A DNA stretch of 64,000 bases from Glutamicibacter uratoxydans (GTDB lineage: Bacteria; Actinomycetota; Actinomycetes; Actinomycetales; Micrococcaceae): NCBI RefSeq assembly GCF_006539925.1, contig NZ_BJNY01000007.1, positions 148,576 through 212,575 on the forward strand, written 5' to 3'. Of the stretch, positions 55,130 through 62,788 are shown piece after piece. Below the pieces are notes generated by a model. It saw nothing but the letters and a program-made list of their open reading frames with translations. It did not search any database and had not been told where the DNA came from. Every line of letters begins with the position of its first letter. Positions within the stretch are counted from its first letter, which is position 1. Made by a program: the position numbers and the translations under genes.

Positions 55130-55262
55130 AAGCACCAATGGTATGCCAAAAAGAGTGCCGAGGTTCGTCCGAACTTGGCATCCACCAAGAACGGCGGCGC
55201 GTGAGTGGCCTCTGCGATACCTTGAAACTCCATCACCGGTCAACGAAGAGGCACACTGAAGC

Positions 55263-56267
55263 ATGGCCCACCGCTCACGCAGCAACCGAAAGCTTCCGAT
55301 TCGCCGTCGACGCCGCGGCAGCGGATTCCGCTACCTCGATTCCCAGCAAACTGTCGAAGACCCCGCCACGCTCCAGCGCATCAAGGAGCTGTCGATCCCG
55401 CCTGCGTGGAGGGAGGTTGAAATTTCGCGCAGTCCACGCGCCAAGGTCCAGGCACGGGGCGTCGATGCGGCCGGCCGAACCCAGACGATCTACCACCCTG
55501 CATTTCGTGCACGCCGGGAGCGGGAGAAATTCGACAAGCTCGTGGAATTCGGGCGGGCCTTGCCCCAGCTGCGCAAGCAGGTGCAGCGCGACCTTCGGCG
55601 CAGGCACGACGATCGAGAATGGGTCACCGCCTGCTTAGTGCTGCTGCTTGACGAACACCTGTTACGGGTCGGTTCCCCCGCCTACGCCAGGAAACACCAG
55701 TCCTTTGGCGCCAGCACGCTGCGCCGCAAACACGTCCGCACCGAAGGCGAGCACGTCGTGCTCGCATTTGGCGGCAAGAGCGGGCAGCAGCACCGCATTA
55801 AGGTAGTCGACAAACAGGTAGCGCGCGTGCTTCTTGAGCTGTGCAGGCGGCCAGGCTACGAACTCTTCTCGTATCTTGATGCGGATTCTCATTCCCGCCT
55901 GCTGCAGCCGCAGCAGGTGAACGCGTACCTGTCCCACCACATGGGAGAGGGGTTCACCGCCAAAGATTTCCGCACCTGGGGCGGGACTCTTGCAGGATTC
56001 ACTGCATTGCTCGATGCCCCTGCCAAAACCGAGGCGGGCGCGCTGAAACAGCTCCTTCTCGAAGCCGCAAGCCAGCAGCTGGGGAACACCGCAGCCATTG
56101 CTCAGTCGTCGTATGTCGATCCTCGGGTGATCGAGTTGGCCGGCGAGGCCGATCGACTAGCCATTCTGCGCCACTCGCGCGCACATTTCAAAACCCGCCC
56201 CCACATGGACGCCAATCACCAGGCTCTCGTTTCGTTTCTGCGCAAAACCCCAGCGGACCAGAACTAG
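55263..56267 (+). CDS. DNA topoisomerase IB (poxvirus/bacterial type)
   Basis: 334 residues. Relaxes supercoils through a 3-phosphotyrosine intermediate. FRYLDSQQTVEDPATLQRIKELSIPPAW is the usual N-terminal domain, ASTLRRKHV and GKSGQQHRIKV carry the Arg/Lys catalytic residues, KDFRTWGGTLAGF the next Arg region, and the nucleophile Tyr about 283 sits in SSYVDPRVIEL. Its final TAG overlaps the TAG of the convergent small gene through CTAG 56264-56267. Confidence 0.92.
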   Translation: MAHRSRSNRKLPIRRRRRGSGFRYLDSQQTVEDPATLQRIKELSIPPAWREVEISRSPRAKVQARGVDAAGRTQTIYHPAFRARREREKFDKLVEFGRALPQLRKQVQRDLRRRHDDREWVTACLVLLLDEHLLRVGSPAYARKHQSFGASTLRRKHVRTEGEHVVLAFGGKSGQQHRIKVVDKQVARVLLELCRRPGYELFSYLDADSHSRLLQPQQVNAYLSHHMGEGFTAKDFRTWGGTLAGFTALLDAPAKTEAGALKQLLLEAASQQLGNTAAIAQSSYVDPRVIELAGEADRLAILRHSRAHFKTRPHMDANHQALVSFLRKTPADQN

Positions 56268-56437
56268 TCGCCGTCGCCGTCATCAAGATGGATCACGCTG
56301 GCGACATAGGCGCTTTCCACATCGGCGCCGGTGATTTCCGCAGCCGACCCCTCGTCCAGGACAGCCTTCAGCTCCGGCACGGTAGCCATATATGCGTCGT
56401 CATCGCTGACGTAGCGAATCTCAACATCGATGTCCAT
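56264..56437 (-). CDS. Small HicB-like protein, 57 residues
   Basis: ATG 56435-56437 has no ribosome binding site but lies six bases after a good -10 box (56444-56449), so it looks leaderless; this decides the start against the longer open frame to 56521. The product starts MDIDVEIRYVSDDDAYMATV, followed by PELKAVLDEGSAAEITG, a strand-strand-helix pattern like HicB antitoxin folds. Very acidic end. No HicA partner is adjacent. Function unknown. Confidence 0.55.
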   Translation of the reverse strand: MDIDVEIRYVSDDDAYMATVPELKAVLDEGSAAEITGADVESAYVASVIHLDDGDGD

Positions 56438-56443
56438 GCACCG

Positions 56444-56472
56444 ATTATGGGCGCCGCAAGGCACCGGGGCAA
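56444..56472 (-). promoter_or_regulatory. Leaderless-type promoter of the HicB-like gene
   Basis: On the minus strand TTGCCC (56467-56472), a 17-base spacer and CATAAT (56444-56449) stand six bases before ATG 56437. The arrangement is standard for housekeeping sigma factor and leaderless transcription in Actinobacteria. Confidence 0.55.
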
Positions 56473-56609
56473 GGACAGAGCCGTCCTTCTCCTGCGCCAG
56501 CGGCAGTCCAACTCTGCCCACGGCATCACCTGGCCCCGAACTGTCCGGTGCTGTGCCTACACTGGCAGCAACGCTCTAAACTTCGTCCGCTGCTCACACT
56601 GGGGGAACC

Positions 56610-58310
56610 ATGCCACGGTGCTATCCGCAAGATCCGGAATTCACGGAGAAGACCTCGGCTGAGAAAGCCGTCTGGGACCAGCTGAACAAGGACCTGCCGG
56701 ACGAGGTCCTGCTTTTCCATTCGGTGCAGCTGCGCAACCACACGGCAGAACATGAGATCGACATCCTGGTGCTGTGGCCTCGGGTGGGCATTGCGGTGAT
56801 CGAGGTCAAGGGCGGGCTGGTCAGCATCTGCGAGGGCACCTGGTACCAGTCGGACGCCAAGGGCAAACACAAGCTCAAGCAGAGCCCTATGGCCCAGGTT
56901 CAAAGCGCCGCCCATGCGCTCAAGGAACAGCTCAAGGACTTGATGGGCACCCCGATCACCAGCCGCATGGCCCATGTGATCGCCCTGCCCTATACCCACT
57001 GGCCGGAAGACTACACCTCGGTGGGCATCCCCCGCGAGCTGATCATCGACCGCTCGGAAATGGACAGCATCGCGCAGCCGCTGCGGGCGGCAATAGAAGA
57101 GCAGGGCGGAGGGATGAGCGGGCTGAGCCCCGAGTTCGCGCAGCGCATGGTCAAGCACCTGTCCTCCGACACCGGCCTGCTGGGCTCGGACCCGGCGGAA
57201 GTCTCCTATGCCCAGGCGCTGTCCAACGAGGATTCGCAGGAGGCCCTGACCACCCGGCAGTCGATCCTGCTGACCAGCACCCGCTCGCTGCCGCGCGTGC
57301 GCTTCATCGGCGGGGCAGGCAGCGGCAAAACCTGGATGGCGCTGGAGCTGGCAAAGCAGCTGTGCCGGCAGGGCCAGCGCGTGGGGCTGTTCTGCTACAA
57401 CAAGGGGCTCGGGCACTACCTGGCGGCTGAAACGAGCACTTGGCGGCACAACAAGCCGGTGCACACCGGGGAATTCCACGAGTACGCCCGCAGCCTGGGG
57501 GTGCCCGACGGCTCGGGCCAGGAATACTTCGACTCGGTCATGCCGCAGAAGCTGCGGGAGATCGGGCTTCAGCTGCCGATCGAGCAGAAGCTGGATGCGA
57601 TCATCGTCGACGAGGCCCAGGATTTCGCCCCCAGCTGGTGGGAGGCGCTGCTTGCCTGCGCCAAGGACCCGCTGGCAGGGCAGGTGCATGCCTTCATGGA
57701 CAGCCGGCAGGACGTGTACCGCCGCTGGGACGGCTCAAAAATCGGGCACAGCTTCGGCGGCGCCTCCGAACCGCTGGTCCCGATCCACGTGGACGACAAC
57801 CTGCGCAATACCCGGCGCATCGCCGAGACCTTCAAGAAGCTGATCGGAGATCACAGCAAGCTGCGCGGAGGCGACGGGATCCCGGTGCGCTATGTCCGCT
57901 GCGCGACGCAGGACGCGGTGGACACCGCCTCGGACTGCGTCGACGCGCTGATCGCCGAGGGATGGGCGAATAACCAGATTGCCCTGCTCACCACCAACCG
58001 GCGCCACCCGGTGCACCAGGACCACTTCGAGGCCGGCACCATCGACAGCGAGTACTGGCCCGCATTCCACCGCCGCGAGGAGGAATTCTACGGGCACGTG
58101 CTGGGGTTCAAGGGGCTGGAGCGCAGCGTCGTCATCCTGTGCGTGAACGGGTTCAAACAGATGGAACGCGCCGCCGAAATGCTCTACGTCGGCTTTTCCC
58201 GCGCCCGCAGCCTGCTCGTGGTCGTCGGCGACGAGCAGCTGCTGGACCAGGGGTGCGGCAGCGAGCTGCACTCGGCCCTGCACAACTCCCAGCCCTGGCA
58301 GCCGAGCTAG
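56610..58310 (+). CDS. NERD nuclease-domain / SF1 helicase (UvrD-like) fusion
   Basis: 566 residues, with GGGGGAA before ATG 56610. Residues about 15-130 are a NERD (nuclease-related) domain: EKAVWDQLNKDLPDEVLLFHS, HEIDILVLWPRVGIAVIEVKGG, the D-x(n)-E-x-K pattern of this nuclease fold. Residues 220-560 are an SF1 helicase: Walker A GGAGSGKT about 234-241, Walker B IIVDEAQDF about 331-339, DNLRNTRRI, then GLERSVVIL and YVGFSRARSLLVVVGD. Such fusions are seen in DNA repair and in anti-phage genes; which applies here is not shown. Stop shared with the convergent aldolase gene via CTAG. Confidence 0.85.
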   Translation: MPRCYPQDPEFTEKTSAEKAVWDQLNKDLPDEVLLFHSVQLRNHTAEHEIDILVLWPRVGIAVIEVKGGLVSICEGTWYQSDAKGKHKLKQSPMAQVQSAAHALKEQLKDLMGTPITSRMAHVIALPYTHWPEDYTSVGIPRELIIDRSEMDSIAQPLRAAIEEQGGGMSGLSPEFAQRMVKHLSSDTGLLGSDPAEVSYAQALSNEDSQEALTTRQSILLTSTRSLPRVRFIGGAGSGKTWMALELAKQLCRQGQRVGLFCYNKGLGHYLAAETSTWRHNKPVHTGEFHEYARSLGVPDGSGQEYFDSVMPQKLREIGLQLPIEQKLDAIIVDEAQDFAPSWWEALLACAKDPLAGQVHAFMDSRQDVYRRWDGSKIGHSFGGASEPLVPIHVDDNLRNTRRIAETFKKLIGDHSKLRGGDGIPVRYVRCATQDAVDTASDCVDALIAEGWANNQIALLTTNRRHPVHQDHFEAGTIDSEYWPAFHRREEEFYGHVLGFKGLERSVVILCVNGFKQMERAAEMLYVGFSRARSLLVVVGDEQLLDQGCGSELHSALHNSQPWQPS

Positions 58311-59407
58311 TAGTTCATCCCCCGGGAGGCCACATCCCAGCGCTCCACGGTGTCATCCGGGTGGACGGCGAGCACCGAGTCCACCAGGTTCACCGCAATG
58401 CACACGTGGTTCGGAATCACGCGCAGCACCGTGCCGTGGGCCGGCAATTCCCGGTTCTCGGGCCACTGCACCGTCGCATGGTGCTCCGACAGGGCGGTGA
58501 TCCGCGCTTCGGGGCATTCAACGACGCGCCCAAATCCGCTGGCCCAGGCAGGGCGGTCCGCGCCCAGGACCTTGCTTCCGGCATCCACCACGATGCGGCG
58601 CGGGATCTGCCCGTCTCCCTCATGCCGGCTGACCACGGTGGTGGCAACGCTCAACGCAATGTCTTCCCATTTGGTCCGCCCCAACTCGTACTGCTGGGCA
58701 TCGCCGAAGACGTAGACGCCCGGGCGCACCTCGGTGAGCACCGAGCTGTCGGAGAGCTCTGCGGTCGGGGTGGAGCCGCCGCTGATCCGCTTGATGTTGT
58801 GACCCGCTTCGCGCAGCAGGCAGGCGGCCTCGGCCAGGGCCTTGTGCTCGTCGTTGATGGCGCTGTCCATGGCTTCCGGCGCGTAGCTGTGGCCGGGGAA
58901 GGTAAAGACGCCGTGCACGCGCAGCCCCAGGTCCCGGGCGGCGCCGGCAATCTCTACGGCCTGCGCCGGCGAGACGCCGCTGCGGTGGTGGCCGCTGTCG
59001 ATCTCAATCATGAGCTTGACCTTGGCGGCCTTCTCCCCCAGCATTTTTGCGGCCTGCTGCACAGCGGCCACCGAGTCGGTGCCAATGCTCAGCTTGGCCC
59101 GCTTCATCAGCTCGATGATGCGCGCGGCGGAAGACTCGTTGATCCACAGCGGGTAGGCGATGAAGATCTTCGGCACCCCGTGCAGTGCAAAGCTCAGCGC
59201 TTCGCCAACCGTCGCGACGGTCAGTCCAGAGGCGCCGGCATCGAGCTGGCGCTGGGCGACCTCGTGCATCTTGTGGGTTTTGGAATGCGGGCGCAGCTTC
59301 AGTCCCTGGCCGGCAACCCGCTGGGCAACACGGGCGATATTCTTCTCCAGCTTTGCTACGTCAATCAAGATTTCAGGCGTATTGATGCCTGCAGGAATAG
59401 TGCCCAC
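58307..59407 (-). CDS. D-threonine aldolase-like PLP enzyme (alanine racemase fold)
   Basis: 366 residues from GTG 59405-59407, which has AAAGG five bases upstream; a GTG at 59446 is the alternative. Fold-type III PLP protein: TPEILIDVAKLEKNI, catalytic Lys in LRPHSKTHKMHEVA, SGHHRSGVSP and SGGSTPTAEL. The metal site of the DSD1/D-threonine aldolase family is at the end, in IPNHVCIAV. Cleaves D-threonine or related D-hydroxy amino acids to glycine and aldehyde, or dehydrates D-serine. It lies 92 bases downstream of an IclR gene on the same strand. Confidence 0.83.
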   Translation of the reverse strand: MGTIPAGINTPEILIDVAKLEKNIARVAQRVAGQGLKLRPHSKTHKMHEVAQRQLDAGASGLTVATVGEALSFALHGVPKIFIAYPLWINESSAARIIELMKRAKLSIGTDSVAAVQQAAKMLGEKAAKVKLMIEIDSGHHRSGVSPAQAVEIAGAARDLGLRVHGVFTFPGHSYAPEAMDSAINDEHKALAEAACLLREAGHNIKRISGGSTPTAELSDSSVLTEVRPGVYVFGDAQQYELGRTKWEDIALSVATTVVSRHEGDGQIPRRIVVDAGSKVLGADRPAWASGFGRVVECPEARITALSEHHATVQWPENRELPAHGTVLRVIPNHVCIAVNLVDSVLAVHPDDTVERWDVASRGMNY

Positions 59408-59499
59408 TGCTACCTTTTCATCGCTTAGTTGCGCCCCTCGGCGCACAACGTTTCCGCCTGACAGACTACAGCAGGAAGATTTCTTATTCCTGAACCCAG

Positions 59500-60288
59500 C
59501 TATCGGATCATCACGCCGGGACTGGTGCGCAGCTTGGTGGACAGCTCATGCGCGTGGTGCAACAGCAGCCGTCCCAGTTCCTTGCGGCGCGCTGCCTGGA
59601 AGCGGGATTCGATCCCGGTCAGGCTCAATGCCCAGGCCGGCTGGCCCGAGGCGTCGAACACCGCGGCGCCCATCCCCCAGCTGCCCTCGACGATCAGCCC
59701 GGGGTTGACCGAGTAGCCCAGCGTCCTGGTCTCGGCGACCTTGGCGCGCAGCGCCTTGGCGGCATGGGCCGCACCGTACTCGGGAACCAGGTTGCTGTTC
59801 TTCAAGTAGGCTTCCACCTCGGCTTCGGGCAGGAACGCGAGGATCGCAATTCCCGCCGAGGCGACTCCCAAGGGGAAGCGGCGTCCTTCATAGAGAACGA
59901 AGGAGCGCACGGGGAATGCCCCGTCCTGGCGCACCAGGCAGACAGTTTCATCGCCGCGCCGGGCAGACAGGAAGGCGCTTTCGCCGGTGGCATCGGCCAA
60001 GGCAGCCACATGTTCGCGGGCAAGTTCGCTGATGTCATAGCGTTCGGCGGCGACGGCGCCCATGAGATACAGCTCCGGTCCCAGCATCCACACGCCGCTT
60101 TCCTGGTCGTGGTCGCAGAAGCCTTCGGCCACCAACGCAGTGAGCAGCCGGTGCACCGTCGGCCGCGCCAGAGAAGTTTTGCGGGCCGCCTGGGTGGTGG
60201 TGATGCCCTGCGGCATGGAGGTGCTAACCGCGCGCAGCACTGCTGCGAGACGGCCGACCACTTGGGCTCCAGCGGGAGTTGAACTCAT
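59500..60288 (-). CDS. IclR family transcriptional regulator
   Basis: 262 residues from ATG 60286-60288, six bases after a CATAAT box, so probably leaderless; GTG 60294 is an alternative. HTH about 10-70: VVGRLAAVLRAVSTSMPQGITTTQAARKTSLARPTVHRLLTALVAEGF. Effector domain: LSARRGDETVCLVRQDG, GVASAGIAILAFLPEAE and NPGLIVEGSWGMGAAVFD. The start overlaps a palindrome (60290-60302) that recurs twice before the CoA-transferase operon, pointing to that operon as target. Confidence 0.85.
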   Translation of the reverse strand: MSSTPAGAQVVGRLAAVLRAVSTSMPQGITTTQAARKTSLARPTVHRLLTALVAEGFCDHDQESGVWMLGPELYLMGAVAAERYDISELAREHVAALADATGESAFLSARRGDETVCLVRQDGAFPVRSFVLYEGRRFPLGVASAGIAILAFLPEAEVEAYLKNSNLVPEYGAAHAAKALRAKVAETRTLGYSVNPGLIVEGSWGMGAAVFDASGQPAWALSLTGIESRFQAARRKELGRLLLHHAHELSTKLRTSPGVMIR

Positions 60289-60289
60289 G

Positions 60290-60302
60290 ACCACATTATG
60301 GA
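60290..60302. promoter_or_regulatory. IclR operator candidate at its own promoter
   Basis: ACCACATTATGGA sits directly on the start of the IclR gene and contains its CATAAT box. It matches TCCATATTATGGA (61282-61294) and TCCACATAGTGGA (61403-61415) in front of the CoA-transferase operon, apart from its first base. Confidence 0.5.
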
Positions 60303-60368
60303 CGAATCTTCGGTCCTGCCGGTAGCAAAAGTCCTAGGCGAAGCCGAACTGTTGCCTGCTACGCACCG

Positions 60369-60424
60369 CGGTGTAACAATAAAGGCACGCTGTTTTTGGG
60401 CGAAGCCCGGTGCTCGTTACACCG
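60369..60424 (-). other. Three-helix structured element after the 45-residue peptide gene
   Basis: Three nested pairings: CGGTGTAAC (60369-60377) with GTTACACCG (60416-60424), GCAC (60385-60388) with GTGC (60410-60413), and GGGC-GAA-GCCC (60398-60408). It begins 20 bases after the stop of the small peptide gene on the minus strand. CACCGCGGTG (60364-60373) is an overlapping perfect palindrome that would compete with the long stem. It may be a terminator or a small structured RNA; the strand is assigned from the neighbour only. Confidence 0.45.
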
Positions 60425-60443
60425 GACCTCGCTGGCCGCTAAG

Positions 60444-60581
60444 CTAACCAAACGGCAGCAGCTCAATAATGAGCCTGATAAGGGCCACGATAAGCCGGGC
60501 GATGTCTAGCATCAGCCCGGCTTTCGTGCCCCTAGGCTTGTTTTCACAAGCTTTCCGGCACTTCTTGTGCTTCCTAGCCAT
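60444..60581 (-). CDS. Cationic, amphipathic 45-residue peptide
   Basis: ATG 60579-60581 has GAGGTGG five bases upstream; the frame opens earlier but without a ribosome binding site. The N-terminal half, MARKHKKCRKACENKPRGTK, carries nine or ten basic residues and two Cys. The C-terminal half, LDIARLIVALIRLIIELLPFG, is an amphipathic or membrane-inserting helix. No signal peptide or leader motif. No family recognised. The shape resembles small membrane-active toxins or leaderless bacteriocins, but no immunity or antitoxin gene is visible; a structured element lies just downstream. Confidence 0.55.
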   Translation of the reverse strand: MARKHKKCRKACENKPRGTKAGLMLDIARLIVALIRLIIELLPFG

Positions 60582-60810
60582 GGCAGCCACCTCGCTTTCT
60601 GCCCGTGAGAACGAGCCCGCGAACCGTGAATATCCGCAAAATTGCATGATTCACGGTCCACGTGCCCGCTGCGGCCCAAGGGACAGAATGACCAGCAGCG
60701 AACCGCTGATACTTCAAAGACTATGAGTGCTGCCGGAGCATCGGGTTAAGTTCCCTGCCAATCGTGGACGGCACTGGTTCAGCGCGGCAGTTCTTGGGAT
60801 ACTGCGGAAT

Positions 60811-61266
60811 ATGGCCACAGAATTCCAGTTGGCGATCGACTGCGCAGATCCACAGGCAATGGTCCGGTTCTGGGCTCCTGCCCTTGGCTATATCCCCGAA
60901 CCTCCTCCCGCGGGGCACGAGTCATGGCGCAGCTATTGGCAGGCCGCAGGGGTTCCCGAAGAAGAGCTTCCCGAAGGGGCGGGCGATGTCCCCGAATCAA
61001 TCATCGACCCCGAGGGCAAAAAGCCGCGGATCTGGTTTCAGCAGGTCCCCGAAGGCAAGAGGGTCAAGAACCGCTGGCATTTCGACCTCAAGGTGTCCGG
61101 CGGCATCAAGGTCCCCTTGGCCGAACGCAAGAAGCTGATAGGACAGGCAGTGGAACGATATGCGGCCGCCGGCGCGCAGATCATTCGGGTCAACGACCTG
61201 CCTGAAATGAACCATTACGCCGTAGCGATGAGCGATCCCGAAGGCAATGAATTCGACGTAGTCTAG
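60811..61266 (+). CDS. VOC family protein (glyoxalase-like)
   Basis: 151 residues from ATG 60811; the longer frame from 60727 has no conserved content. Glyoxalase_6-like: FQLAIDCADPQAMVRFWAPALGY is the usual first beta-alpha unit, then PRIWFQQVPEGKRVKNRWHFDLKV and AVAMSDPEGNEFDVV with the C-terminal Glu ligand. The substrate is unknown. A GATACT box seven bases before ATG suggests a leaderless transcript. Next gene is the CoA-transferase, 164 bases away with its own operators. Confidence 0.83.
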   Translation: MATEFQLAIDCADPQAMVRFWAPALGYIPEPPPAGHESWRSYWQAAGVPEEELPEGAGDVPESIIDPEGKKPRIWFQQVPEGKRVKNRWHFDLKVSGGIKVPLAERKKLIGQAVERYAAAGAQIIRVNDLPEMNHYAVAMSDPEGNEFDVV

Positions 61267-61281
61267 GGCTTTCTGCGACTA

Positions 61282-61415
61282 TCCATATTATGGACAATTT
61301 GAGCGATCTTCCCCATCATCTGAGCAATCGACGAAGAATCCAATGACAACTATTGATTGCTTACTTGCGACTACGTAGTTTTGAAGGTAATCAGAACTGC
61401 TCTCCACATAGTGGA
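61282..61415. promoter_or_regulatory. Two IclR-type palindromes before the CoA-transferase operon
   Basis: TCCATATTATGGA (61282-61294, perfect arms TCCATA/TATGGA) and TCCACATAGTGGA (61403-61415, perfect arms TCCAC/GTGGA) lie 108 bases apart. The second ends 16 bases before the start codon, over the leader. A related site lies at the IclR gene start (60290-60302). Confidence 0.6.
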
Positions 61416-61430
61416 CGCATGGAGGAAATG

Positions 61431-62135
61431 ATGTCAACGAAGTATCGCGAAGACGCGGCTGCGGAACTGGCAGCCGTCGTCAAGGACGGGATGACCATCG
61501 CCGTGGGCGGCTTTGGCCTGTCGGGCAACCCCAATCGGCTGATCACAGCGCTGCGCGATTCTGGCGCAAAGAACCTGACGGTGGTCTCCAACAACATGGG
61601 CGTCGACGGCAAGGGCCTTGGCGTACTGATCGAGAACAAGCAGGTGTCAAAGGTCATCGCCTCCTATGTGGGCGAGAACAAGCTCTTCGCCCAGCAGTTC
61701 CTCAGCGGAGACCTTGAAGTCGAATTCTGCCCGCAGGGCACTCTGGCCGAGCGGCTGCGCGCCGGCGGCGTCGGAATTCCCGCGTTCTTCACCCCGACCG
61801 GCGTGGGCACCCCGGTCGCAGAGGGCAAGGAAGTCATGGAGTTCAACGGCCGCCCTGCCATTTTGGAACGCGGCATCTTTGCAGACATCGCGCTGGTCCG
61901 CGCCTACCAGGCGGACGCGGAAGGCAACCTGCGCTACCGGATGACCTCGAAGAATTTCAACCCGCTGGCAGCAATGTCAGGCCGGCACACCTTCGCCGAA
62001 GCCGAGCACATCCTCGACGACTATCTGGATCCGTCGCTGGTGGAAACGCCGGGCATCTTCGTGCAGACCCTCGTGCAGGCCGATGAAACCAAGTACATCG
62101 AACAGCGCACAGTTCGAACCAAGCAGGAGGGCTAG
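61431..62135 (+). CDS. 3-Oxoacid CoA-transferase subunit A (ScoA-like)
   Basis: 234 residues from ATG 61431, five bases after GGAGG; the ATG one codon earlier is too close. Transfers CoA from succinyl-CoA to a 3-oxoacid such as acetoacetate or 3-oxoadipate. [57 protein letters not shown] and [13 protein letters not shown] follow ScoA of Bacillus closely. Subunit B and a thiolase follow. Acetoacetate use is favoured by the thiolase type; PcaI cannot be excluded, since the IclR regulator next door resembles Pca regulators. Confidence 0.88.
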   Translation: MSTKYREDAAAELAAVVKDGMTIAVGGFGLSGNPNRLITALRDSGAKNLTVVSNNMGVDGKGLGVLIENKQVSKVIASYVGENKLFAQQFLSGDLEVEFCPQGTLAERLRAGGVGIPAFFTPTGVGTPVAEGKEVMEFNGRPAILERGIFADIALVRAYQADAEGNLRYRMTSKNFNPLAAMSGRHTFAEAEHILDDYLDPSLVETPGIFVQTLVQADETKYIEQRTVRTKQEG

Positions 62136-62137
62136 CG

Positions 62138-62788
62138 ATGTGGACCCGCGATGAAATGGCTGCAATCGCCGCCAGCGAATTGGTCGACGGCCAGTATGTG
62201 AACCTGGGCATCGGCATCCCCACCATGGTGGCCAACAACCTGCCCGAAGGAGTCTCCGTCAAGCTGCAAAGCGAGAACGGGCTGCTGGGCATGGGCCCCT
62301 TTCCCTATGAGGGCGAAGAAGACGCCGACTTGATCAACGCCGGCAAGCAGACGGTGACGGTCCTTCCCGGCGGCAGCTTCTTCGACTCGGCCACCAGCTT
62401 CGGCATGATCCGCGGCGGGCACGTGCAGACAGCCATCCTCGGCGCCCTGCAGGTCGCCGCCAACGGCGACCTGGCCAACTGGACCATCCCGGGCAAGCTG
62501 GTCAAGGGCATGGGCGGAGCCATGGATCTTGTGGCCGGAACCCCTCGGGTCATCGTGCTCACCGACCATGTGGCCAAGGACGGCACCAGCAAAATCGTCG
62601 AGCAGTGCGACCTGCCGCTGACGGGAGTCGGGGTAGTCAACCGCATCATTACCGACCGCGCGGTCTTCGACATCGACGACGGCCAGCTCATCCTGCGGGC
62701 CATGGCCCCGGGAGAAGACGTAGACAGCATTAAAGCAATCACCGCGGCGGAATTCGCCGTGGACATCCAGGAGGACCAAGCAGTATGA
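62138..62788 (+). CDS. 3-Oxoacid CoA-transferase subunit B (ScoB-like)
   Basis: 216 residues, ATG two bases after the subunit A stop with GGAGGG upstream. [21 protein letters not shown], catalytic Glu in [14 protein letters not shown], then [18 protein letters not shown] and [17 protein letters not shown] are the family landmarks. The Glu forms the acyl-glutamyl-CoA intermediate. The thiolase ATG overlaps its stop (62785-62788). Confidence 0.9.
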   Translation: MWTRDEMAAIAASELVDGQYVNLGIGIPTMVANNLPEGVSVKLQSENGLLGMGPFPYEGEEDADLINAGKQTVTVLPGGSFFDSATSFGMIRGGHVQTAILGALQVAANGDLANWTIPGKLVKGMGGAMDLVAGTPRVIVLTDHVAKDGTSKIVEQCDLPLTGVGVVNRIITDRAVFDIDDGQLILRAMAPGEDVDSIKAITAAEFAVDIQEDQAV

